Origin: Peptococcaceae bacterium | GTDB lineage: Bacteria > Bacillota > Desulfitobacteriia > Desulfitobacteriales > Syntrophobotulaceae | Direction: 5' to 3' | Assembly: GCA_012523535.1 (NCBI GenBank) | Contig: JAAYII010000179.1 | Span: 1-6,355, forward strand | DNA: 6,355 nt | Part shown: positions 1-5,873 of the stretch, in pieces | How positions within the stretch are numbered: the stretch's first letter is position 1 | Layout: every line of letters begins with the position of its first letter | Made by a program: the position numbers and the translations under genes | The notes under the pieces: generated by a model | Databases searched by the model: none | What the model was told of the DNA's origin: nothing | What the model saw: the letters and a program-made list of their open reading frames with translations, nothing else

Positions 1-2030
1 CCTCTATGACCCAGCATCGGGTTCATTTCTGAAAGGGCTCTCACCGTTTTAAGTAGATTTTCTTTGGAAGACAGTTCTTCCCTTACTTTTTTATCTGCCA
101 AATCTTTGGTAAGCTTTATGGTAATAATCTCTTCCAGCAACTCTTCTTTATTGGGCAGGAATTCATGCAGCGGAGGATCCAACAATCTAATGGTGACCGG
201 CAGGCCATGCATGGCCTTTAATATTCCGTAAAAGTCTTCCTCCTGCATAGGTAATAACTGATCCAAAGCGGCCTGCCTTTCCTCCAAAGTTTGAGCCAGA
301 ATCATTTTTTGAACAATAGGCAACCGCGCTGTGTCCATAAACATATGTTCAGTCCGGCACAAGCCTATCCCTTGCGCGCCGAATTCCCTGGCTTTGGCCG
401 CATCAACAGGATTATCGGCATTGGCCAGTACTTTCAGGGTTCTGAATTCATCCGCCCAAGCCAGAATTGTTTGAAAATCTTCACCGATTTCCGGATCTTT
501 CATCGGCACTGTCCCGCGGATAACCCTTCCTGTGCCTCCATCAATCGTAATATAGTCGCCTTCCAGGTATTCCACCCCGTCGATGACCATTTTTTTCTCC
601 TCATAATTGATTTTAATGCTTTCGCAGCCGCAGACAGCCGGTTTCCCCATATGCCTGGCCACAACGGCGGCATGGCTGGTCATGCCTCCTCGGCTGGTGA
701 GAACACCTTGAGCGGCAAGTACCCCATGAATATCATCCGGAGTTGTTTCAGTCCGCACCAGGATAACTTTTTCCCCTTTTAAACCTAGCTTCTCGGCATT
801 ATCCGCGTCAAAAACAATTTTGCCCGAAGCGGCCCCGGGTGAAGCCGGCAAACCGGTGGCCACCACGTCCAAAACCGCATCTTCATCAATCCGTCGATGC
901 AAAAGTTTGTCCAATTGTTGGGGATCGATTCTCTTGACTGCTTCCTCCTTGCTGATCAGGCCTTCTTTACATAGGTCAACAGCTATGCGTATGGCGGCGG
1001 AAACGGTGCATTTACCGTTACGGGTTTGCAGTATATACAGTTTTCCTTTTTCAATGGTGAATTCAATATCCTGCATGTCCCGGTAATGTTTTTCCAAATT
1101 GGCAGCAACTTCCTTAAACTGTTTATATATTTCCGGATTTTCCTGTTCCAAGTTTTTAATAGGCATAGGGGTACGTATGCCTGCAACCACATCTTCCCCT
1201 TGGGCATTCATCAGAAATTCCCCATATAAAACCTTTTCTCCGGTGGAAGGGTTGCGGGTGAAAGCAACCCCGGTGCCGGAATCATTCCCCATATTGCCAA
1301 AAACCATGCATTGGACATTTACTGCCGTTCCAATATCGTCAGGGATACCGTTCGCTTTGCGGTAAACTTGAGCTCGGTGGTTGTTCCAGGATCTGAAAAC
1401 CGCAGTTATGGCTTCCTTTAATTGGACATAGGGATCATCCGGGAAGGCTTTGCCGGTATTTTTCAAGATTACGGCTTTAAATTTTTGCACCAATTCTTTT
1501 AGGTTGTCGGGGCTTAATTCGGAATCATATTTAACGCCCTGTTTTTCTTTTACTTGTTCCAAAATGCGCTCAAATTCATTGCTGTCAATCCCCAAAACAA
1601 CATTACCGAACATTTGTATAAAGCGGCGGTAGCAATCGTAGGCAAATCTTTCGTCATTGGTGGCCAGACTTAAACCTTGCGCCGTATTATCATTTAGGCC
1701 CAAATTGAGAACGGTATCCATCATCCCGGGCATAGAAATCTTTGCCCCGGAACGAACCGAAACAAGCAAAGGATTTTGCGGATCACCGAATTTTTTGCCA
1801 CTGGCCGCTTCAACCTTTTGCACAGCCGGTAATATCTGTTCCCAAAGACCTTCCGGGAATTTCTCTCCCCCGGCGTAATACTCCCTACATGCTTCGGTGG
1901 TAACCGTAAAACCCGGGGGAACATTAAGCCCGATATTGGTCATCTCAGCCAAATTGGCTCCTTTTCCTCCCAAAAGGTCGCGCATTTGAGCATTTCCTTC
2001 CTGAAACAAATACACATATTTTTTACCCAT
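1..2030 (-). CDS. ppdK: Pyruvate, phosphate dikinase, partial (C-terminus beyond the window)
   Basis: PPDK (EC 2.7.9.1) reversibly converts pyruvate, ATP and Pi to phosphoenolpyruvate, AMP and PPi in the cytoplasm. I translated the minus strand from the ATG at 2030 and found an unbroken frame of 676 codons to the window edge; family members are roughly 870-890 residues. The N-terminal ATP-grasp nucleotide-binding domain shows GGKGANLAEM (21-30, Lys23), SVRSGAKISMPGMMDT (91-106, Arg93), TRNPSTGE (258-265), NAQGEDVVAGIRTP (275-288), DIEF (321-324) and LQTRNGK (334-340). The central phosphohistidine domain has RGGMTSHAAVVAR (447-459), with catalytic His453 and the regulatory Thr451. The start of the PEP/pyruvate barrel has GIGLCRTEHMF (554-564), RLLDPPLHEFLP (615-626) and NPMLGHR (670-676). 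The catalytic Cys near the C-terminus is outside the window. The start is supported by AAGGAGGG 9 nt upstream, inside the end of ppsR. The gene lies 3 bp after ppsR and is probably cotranscribed with it. It is not PEP synthase, because the motifs and domain order are those of PPDK. No frameshift was seen. Confidence 0.97.
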   Translation of the reverse strand, partial: MGKKYVYLFQEGNAQMRDLLGGKGANLAEMTNIGLNVPPGFTVTTEACREYYAGGEKFPEGLWEQILPAVQKVEAASGKKFGDPQNPLLVSVRSGAKISMPGMMDTVLNLGLNDNTAQGLSLATNDERFAYDCYRRFIQMFGNVVLGIDSNEFERILEQVKEKQGVKYDSELSPDNLKELVQKFKAVILKNTGKAFPDDPYVQLKEAITAVFRSWNNHRAQVYRKANGIPDDIGTAVNVQCMVFGNMGNDSGTGVAFTRNPSTGEKVLYGEFLMNAQGEDVVAGIRTPMPIKNLEQENPEIYKQFKEVAANLEKHYRDMQDIEFTIEKGKLYILQTRNGKCTVSAAIRIAVDLCKEGLISKEEAVKRIDPQQLDKLLHRRIDEDAVLDVVATGLPASPGAASGKIVFDADNAEKLGLKGEKVILVRTETTPDDIHGVLAAQGVLTSRGGMTSHAAVVARHMGKPAVCGCESIKINYEEKKMVIDGVEYLEGDYITIDGGTGRVIRGTVPMKDPEIGEDFQTILAWADEFRTLKVLANADNPVDAAKAREFGAQGIGLCRTEHMFMDTARLPIVQKMILAQTLEERQAALDQLLPMQEEDFYGILKAMHGLPVTIRLLDPPLHEFLPNKEELLEEIITIKLTKDLADKKVREELSSKENLLKTVRALSEMNPMLGHR

Positions 2031-2033
2031 CTC

Positions 2034-2849
2034 TTATCGCCCTCCTTGATAAATTTTTTTCATAATTATGCTGGCTGTTTCTTCTACAGCCTTGGAAGTG
2101 GTGTCTATAACCAAACAGCCGATTTGTTTCATTATTTTGTCGGCATATTCAATTTCTTCCATTATCCTGTTCAAACTCGCGTAATCTGCCGATACTCCCA
2201 AACCTAAGGTTTTAAGCCTTTCCCTGCGGATTTCATTTAGTTTTTCCGGATCCAAGGTTAAGCCAAAAACTTTTTTGGGAGAGACTTCGAACAGTTCCCT
2301 CGGGGGTTTTACTTCCGGCACAAGCGGAATGTTGGCTGTTTTTATTCCTTTATGCGCCAAATACATGCTTAAAGGGGTTTTGGATGTCCTGGAAACCCCG
2401 ATTAAAACCACATCGGCGTAAAGTATTCCACGCGGGTCTTTGCCGTCATCATATTTAACTGCGAATTCAACCGCTTCCACCTTGCGGAAATACTGTTCAT
2501 CCAAGCGGTGCAGGATGTTGGGGGTATTTTTAGGCTGCATATTGGTTTTTTTGGCTAAAGCATCAATCAAAGGCCCTAAAATATCTATGGTGACCAGATT
2601 CATCTCTTTGGCTCTTTTTTCTATGTAAATCCTTAGATTGGTCAACACCAGGGTGTAGGCCAAAATAGCTTCTTCCTTAGCCGCTTCCTCCAGTATTTCA
2701 TCGATTTGGCTTTCATTCAAAACATAGGAAATTCGCCGGATTGAAATCTTGACACCGTTGAATTGAGCTGCTGCCGCCTTGCCTACAAATTCTGCCGTCT
2801 CTCCCAAAGCATCCGATATCACATAAAGAATTGGATTTTGTTCCGTCAC
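2034..2849 (-). CDS. ppsR: Pyruvate, phosphate dikinase regulatory protein (bifunctional Ser/Thr kinase and phosphorylase, DUF299 family)
   Basis: This 271-residue protein belongs to the PPDK/PEP-synthase regulatory family, whose members are about 270 residues. Known members use ADP to phosphorylate a Thr in the dikinase active site, inactivating it, and use Pi to remove that phosphate, releasing PPi. Visible signatures are the N-terminal YVISDALGETAE (9-20), the EFAVKYDDG segment (128-136), the P-loop-like GVSRTSKTPLS (151-161), NIPLVPE (173-179) and a C-terminal VIDTTSKAVEETA (247-259). The start is GTG at 2849, preceded by AGAGAGG with 9 nt spacing. The gene lies 22 bp after the ccpN-like gene and 3 bp before ppdK. 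Its probable substrate is therefore encoded immediately downstream. The B. subtilis homologue YqfL, in an organism with no PPDK in this locus, modulates CcpN activity, so a second role through the neighbouring repressor is possible here. The family assignment is firm; which direction of regulation dominates in this organism is inference. Confidence 0.96.
   Translation of the reverse strand: MTEQNPILYVISDALGETAEFVGKAAAAQFNGVKISIRRISYVLNESQIDEILEEAAKEEAILAYTLVLTNLRIYIEKRAKEMNLVTIDILGPLIDALAKKTNMQPKNTPNILHRLDEQYFRKVEAVEFAVKYDDGKDPRGILYADVVLIGVSRTSKTPLSMYLAHKGIKTANIPLVPEVKPPRELFEVSPKKVFGLTLDPEKLNEIRRERLKTLGLGVSADYASLNRIMEEIEYADKIMKQIGCLVIDTTSKAVEETASIIMKKIYQGGR
2040..2047 (-). promoter_or_regulatory. 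Ribosome binding site of ppdK
   Basis: AAGGAGGG on the minus strand ends 9 nt before the ppdK ATG. It lies within the last codons of ppsR, so translation of the two genes may be coupled. It fixes the ppdK start at 2030. Confidence 0.85.
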
Positions 2850-2858
2850 TAAACAGTA

Positions 2859-2865
2859 CCTCTCT
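2859..2865 (-). promoter_or_regulatory. Ribosome binding site of ppsR (supports the GTG start)
   Basis: AGAGAGG on the minus strand, 9 nt before GTG at 2849. The following residues, TEQNPILYVISDALGETAE, match where family members begin, so the non-ATG start is credible. Confidence 0.7.
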
Positions 2866-2871
2866 TTCAGC

Positions 2872-3498
2872 CTAATATCCCAAATCTACAAATAATTGGG
2901 TGACATTGGTTTTGGTGAACCTGCCGACAACCTCATACCTTTCCTTTCCATCTGGGCCAATATAACTTTCAACCACAGGCAGGGTGTCAATTTGATGCTG
3001 TACCAGTTTCTTAGCCGCATTTAAAACGGATTCGTCGGGAGTGGTCATCACGATATTCGGCATTCTGGGCATAATAACGCCAATAGGAACTTTGAGCAGT
3101 TCCAGACCGCCCAAAGATGCTTTAATAATATCCTTACGCGAAACCATACCTTTCAATTCCTGTTCTTCACCGACAATAATCAAACTGCCGACATTGTTCG
3201 TAAACATGGACACAACTGCATCATAAATGGATACATTCTCTTTCACTGCGGCCGCAATGGATTTGAAATCATCCACCCGCAGACGGTGCAACTTTTCGGC
3301 AATTAATGATCTTCCTTCCCTATAGAAATAGCCTACCCGGGGCCTGGCTTCCAAAACCCCGGTCATGGTAAGAATCGTTAAATCAGCCCTTAAAGTAGCT
3401 TTATTCACTTTAAGCTGGTTGGCAATCTGTTCCCCGGTCATGGGACCCGATCCTTTAACCAGTTCCACAATCTTCTCCTGTCGTTCCGACAGCTTCAT
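2872..3498 (-). CDS. ccpN: CcpN-like transcriptional repressor (HTH plus two CBS domains)
   Basis: This is a 208-residue DNA-binding regulator, close to the 212 residues of B. subtilis CcpN. CcpN represses gluconeogenic genes (gapB, pckA) during growth on glycolytic substrates and senses nucleotides through its CBS domains. Residues 1-60 form a winged-helix HTH (SERQEKIVELV, then GEQIANQLKVNKATLRADL and a GYFY wing). CBS domain 1 spans about 75-133 (VSIYDAVVSMFTNNVGSLIIV, ending in GMVSRKDIIKA). CBS domain 2 spans about 140-203 (TPDESVLNAAKKLVQHQIDTLPVV, ending in VVGRFTKTNVTQLF). I start it at ATG 3498 because GGAGGT lies just upstream. An in-frame ATG at 3531 would add 11 residues (MTNYFFAGGKG) that encode the ribosome binding site itself and do not resemble family N-termini. 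It is first in a probable ccpN-ppsR-ppdK operon. The family is clear; the target genes in this organism, possibly including its own operon, are inference. Confidence 0.92.
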   Translation of the reverse strand: MKLSERQEKIVELVKGSGPMTGEQIANQLKVNKATLRADLTILTMTGVLEARPRVGYFYREGRSLIAEKLHRLRVDDFKSIAAAVKENVSIYDAVVSMFTNNVGSLIIVGEEQELKGMVSRKDIIKASLGGLELLKVPIGVIMPRMPNIVMTTPDESVLNAAKKLVQHQIDTLPVVESYIGPDGKERYEVVGRFTKTNVTQLFVDLGY

Positions 3499-3504
3499 GC
3501 CCTT

Positions 3505-3510
3505 ACCTCC
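3505..3510 (-). promoter_or_regulatory. Ribosome binding site deciding the ccpN start
   Basis: GGAGGT on the minus strand, 6 nt before the ATG at 3498. It rules in 3498 over the upstream in-frame ATG at 3531, which has no comparable site. Confidence 0.85.
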
Positions 3511-3609
3511 AGCAAAAAAATAATTAGTCATAAACTTTGGCAGAATGCAGAAATATGCTACTTTAATTTAACCATATAACTTAAATAAATACTATATATT
3601 TGCCCAATT

Positions 3610-3618
3610 ATTATATCA
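3610..3618 (-). promoter_or_regulatory. Candidate extended -10 promoter for ccpN-ppsR-ppdK
   Basis: On the minus strand TGATATAAT gives a perfect TATAAT (3615-3610) with a TG one base upstream, the extended -10 pattern used by SigA-type polymerase. No good -35 lies 17 bp upstream, which extended -10 promoters tolerate. A start near 3603 would give a leader of about 105 nt before the ccpN ATG. A second TATAAT at 3641-3636 lacks both a -35 and a correctly placed TG. The region is so AT-rich that chance matches are likely, so this is only the best candidate. Confidence 0.4.
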
Positions 3619-3643
3619 TTTTTGGATTAAAATTTATTATATA

Positions 3644-3674
3644 TTACATTATTTTAATATTATGTTACATTATT
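3644..3674. repeat. Pair of 10-bp direct repeats upstream of ccpN, possible operator
   Basis: TTACATTATT occurs at 3644-3653 and again at 3665-3674. The copies are 21 bp apart, about two helical turns, and the match extends leftward as ATRTTACATTATT. They lie just upstream of the candidate -10 elements of the ccpN operon, so a protein bound to both would sit on one face of the DNA next to the promoter. A regulatory role is inference; AT-richness makes chance repetition possible. Confidence 0.35.
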
Positions 3675-3684
3675 GCTTTTGGCT

Positions 3685-3711
3685 TTAATGGCAAAAAGAA
3701 GGTGCCATTAA
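3685..3711. repeat. Second inverted repeat overlapping the glyS terminator
   Basis: TTAATGGC (3685-3692) and GCCATTAA (3704-3711) are perfect 8-bp inverted repeats separated by 11 bases. Those 11 bases contain most of one arm of the glyS terminator stem, so the two stems interleave. They could be alternatives, or in a plus-strand RNA form an H-type pseudoknot. No function is established. Confidence 0.5.
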
Positions 3712-3730
3712 CGATAAAGACACCTTCTTT
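3693..3730 (-). terminator. Rho-independent terminator after glyS
   Basis: On the minus strand AAAGAAGGTG (3730-3721) pairs perfectly with CACCTTCTTT (3704-3695), extendable by a T-G wobble and a C-G pair, leaving a 12-nt loop. The 3' arm runs into a T-rich stretch ending at 3693. It begins 66 nt past the glyS stop, as expected for the end of a glyQS transcript. The stem is modest in GC. The same 3' arm lies inside a second inverted repeat, which may compete with it. Confidence 0.7.
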
Positions 3731-3796
3731 ATACTTTAGTTATTATTTTAAATATATTTTTCAGGGTCTGCCCAAAATTTAACCGGAAGCTTTTTC

Positions 3797-5869
3797 TTAA
3801 GCCAACTTGGTAAGATCACCCAAACAACCAAGTGTCTTTACACATTCTTGCAGCAGGCCAAGTCTGGCGTTTCTGAGATTCTCATCTTCTACCATGATCA
3901 TTACGGCATCAAAAAGCTTTTCAATATATGGGATCAGTTTGGCGGCCTGAGCATAGGCTTTAAAATAGTCAAACCTGGCAAGCTCTTCCTTAACCAGGGG
4001 AGCAATTTGTTGCAAGTTATTCCAAAGGTCGATTTCGGCCGGATCTGCCAGATCGGAGGAAGCCCAGGGAACATCTGCGGCTTTCTTGCTTAAATTTGCA
4101 CAGCGCACATAAGCATTGATATAGGACACAAATTCTTCTTTCTCCCTGCAGGCAGCCAAAGTCCTGGCTTGGCAGGCAATGCTGTAAGGCCTATCCGCTT
4201 GTTGAGCCAGAACGGCATCGATGACATCATAGCGCAAATCTTTTTCCTGCAGCAAGTAACGGACTCTTTGACTGAAAAATTCTTCTAAAGCGGGTCTGAT
4301 TTTGTCCAAAGGTTCCAAATCGATTTTTTGGTCGATAAAGATTCGGTAAGAATCCTCCAGCAGAGTAAGCAGGGACAAGTCTTTTTCTTCCTGCATTAGC
4401 ATACCGACAATTCCCAAGGCTTGTCGTCTTAAGGCATAGGGGTCCTGGGAACCGGTGGGCTGGATCCCGATACCAAAAGCCCCCACAATGGCATCGAGCT
4501 TATCGGCAATACTAACAACTTTTCCGGTATAAGAATGAGGAAAATCATCTCCGGCATAACGGGGCTGATAATGCTCGGCAATACCCTCGCAAACTTCTTT
4601 AGGCTCACCGTTGCTGCGGGCATAGTAGGAACCCATTATCCCCTGTAATTCAGGGAAGTCATAAACCATATGAGTGACAAGGTCCGCTTTGGCTAAGAAA
4701 GCGGTTCTATCCACCAGTTCTTTTTCTTCAGAATTCAAACCCAGATAATCGGCAACCAAACCCGATAGTTTTCTTAATCGTTCCACTCTTTGGCCAACCG
4801 TACCCAGCTTGTCATGATAAACCACCCTATCCAGTTGCGGCACCAGACTGGAAAGGGGTTTTTTCAAATCCTCCCGGTAGTAGAAAGCCGCATCTTCCAA
4901 ACGCGCTTTAAGCACTTTTTTATTTCCTTCCTTTACCAAGTCAAGAGAGGTACTGTCGCCGTTGCGTACAGCAATAAAGTAAGGCAAAAGCTTACCGTCT
5001 TCCCCCCGGACCGGGAAGTATCGCTGATGCTCTTTCATGGGAGTGGTTATTACCTCTTCGGGCAAAATCATATATTTAATGTCAACCTCACCCAGCAGAG
5101 CTGTGGGATATTCCACCAAATTGTTTATCTCGGTCAGCAGGTCCTCATCCTCATCAACAATTCCTCCCACTTTGGCGGCCAATTCCTTTGCCTGCCGCCA
5201 AATACTCTCTTTCCTTTTATCTTGATCGGCCATAACAAAAGCGGCTTCCAAAGCTGCAAGATATTCGGCCGGGCGGGTCAAGCGGACATAGCCGCCCAAG
5301 GTCCTGTGTCCTCGGGATGTCCTTCCGGACTGTAAGCCAACATAGGAGAAAGGAACAATCTCTTCCCCGAAAAGAGCAACCAGCCAACGAATAGGCCGGG
5401 CAAACCGGACTTCATAATCACCCCAACGCATCGGTTTGGGGAAATTAATACTGGCAATTATATCCTGGCAAAATTGGGGCAAAAGTTTAATGCTGTCTTC
5501 CCCGGGCAAAAACTTTTGAGCATAAACATAAGGTACTCCGTTTAATTCCTTAACATAAAGGTCTTCAACCGCAACACCTTGCCCCCGGGCAAAGCCGAGG
5601 GCCGCTTTGGTCGGTTGGCCTGCAGCATCGTAAGCCGCCTTTTTTGCCGGACCCTTGACTTCTTCCTTAATATCTTCCTGTTTTTCTGCCAAATCCTGAA
5701 CAAACAAGCTTAAACGCCTGGGAGTAACATAAACCTTAAGGTCTTTATAACTAAGACGCAGCTCTTGCAACATTTTGCGCGCATTGTTTTCCATTTGGGT
5801 AACAGCCCCGGGCGCAAATTTGGCCGGCATTTCTTCCATACCAATTTCCAACAAAAAATCCTTGCTCAT
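3797..5869 (-). CDS. glyS: Glycine--tRNA ligase, beta subunit
   Basis: This is the beta subunit of the bacterial alpha2-beta2-type glycyl-tRNA synthetase (EC 6.1.1.14), which charges tRNA-Gly in the cytoplasm. The beta subunit mainly contributes tRNA recognition, while the alpha subunit carries the class II catalytic core. At 690 residues it is the usual family length. The N-terminus has the typical DFLLEIGMEEMPAKF (4-18). Further family blocks are YVTPRRLSLFV (47-57), MRWGDYEVRFARPIRWLVAL (147-166), TPMKEHQRYFPV (276-287) and KVLKARLEDAAFYYRED (318-334). The HD-like region follows, with AKADLVTHMVYDFPELQGIMG (393-413) and IADKLDAIVGAFGIG (454-468), then PTGSQDPYALRRQALGI (471-487). The C-terminal DALR-type anticodon-binding domain ends with KLFDAVMIMVEDENLR (651-666). 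The ATG at 5869 follows the glyQ stop by 4 bp and is preceded by AAAGGGGA with 8 nt spacing, so glyQ and glyS are cotranscribed. No break or missing block is visible. Confidence 0.98.
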   Translation of the reverse strand: MSKDFLLEIGMEEMPAKFAPGAVTQMENNARKMLQELRLSYKDLKVYVTPRRLSLFVQDLAEKQEDIKEEVKGPAKKAAYDAAGQPTKAALGFARGQGVAVEDLYVKELNGVPYVYAQKFLPGEDSIKLLPQFCQDIIASINFPKPMRWGDYEVRFARPIRWLVALFGEEIVPFSYVGLQSGRTSRGHRTLGGYVRLTRPAEYLAALEAAFVMADQDKRKESIWRQAKELAAKVGGIVDEDEDLLTEINNLVEYPTALLGEVDIKYMILPEEVITTPMKEHQRYFPVRGEDGKLLPYFIAVRNGDSTSLDLVKEGNKKVLKARLEDAAFYYREDLKKPLSSLVPQLDRVVYHDKLGTVGQRVERLRKLSGLVADYLGLNSEEKELVDRTAFLAKADLVTHMVYDFPELQGIMGSYYARSNGEPKEVCEGIAEHYQPRYAGDDFPHSYTGKVVSIADKLDAIVGAFGIGIQPTGSQDPYALRRQALGIVGMLMQEEKDLSLLTLLEDSYRIFIDQKIDLEPLDKIRPALEEFFSQRVRYLLQEKDLRYDVIDAVLAQQADRPYSIACQARTLAACREKEEFVSYINAYVRCANLSKKAADVPWASSDLADPAEIDLWNNLQQIAPLVKEELARFDYFKAYAQAAKLIPYIEKLFDAVMIMVEDENLRNARLGLLQECVKTLGCLGDLTKLA

Positions 5870-5873
5870 CGCT

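Larger units (their letters stand above)
3499..3796. other. AT-rich intergenic region between glyS and ccpN
   Basis: This 298-bp gap separates the glyQS unit from the ccpN-ppsR-ppdK unit. From the glyS side it holds the terminator and its overlapping inverted repeat (3685-3730), the paired direct repeats (3644-3674), the candidate extended -10 (3610-3618) and the ccpN ribosome binding site (3505-3510). The remainder is low-complexity AT sequence with no recognisable riboswitch, T-box or RNA gene. The presence of both a terminator and a promoter candidate argues that the two gene groups are mostly transcribed separately. Confidence 0.75.

Noticed and set aside
291..782. Plus-strand frame of 163 codons opposite ppdK
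   Set aside because: It lies wholly antisense to an intact, motif-rich ppdK frame, shows no recognisable domain and has no ribosome binding site. It is a coding shadow.
1..2030. Possible broken ppdK, because only short minus-strand frames with a Met start and a stop occur across this region
   Set aside because: Manual translation from the ATG at 2030 gives one uninterrupted frame of 676 codons with all expected motifs. The gene is intact here and simply runs off the window.
3499..3603. T-box, riboswitch or other structured leader upstream of ccpN
   Set aside because: No T-box sequence, specifier-type stem or recognisable aptamer core is visible, and the leader is short and AT-rich. The glycine T-box expected for glyQS would lie upstream of glyQ, outside the window.
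3766..3775. GGG/CCC mini-hairpin soon after the glyS stop as an alternative terminator
   Set aside because: Only three G-C pairs form, and no continuous T-run follows on the minus strand. The 10-bp stem at 3695-3730 is far stronger.
3600..3782. Plus-strand 60-residue frame in the glyS-ccpN gap, rich in Ile, Tyr and Phe, resembling a small membrane peptide
   Set aside because: It starts at TTG with no ribosome binding site, and its hydrophobic character follows from AT-rich low-complexity DNA. It overlaps the terminator, the direct repeats and the promoter candidate of the minus-strand genes. A conserved peptide in relatives would reopen it.
4790..5335. Plus-strand frame of 181 codons opposite glyS
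   Set aside because: It is antisense to conserved glyS blocks, with no family resemblance and no translation signal. It is a shadow frame.
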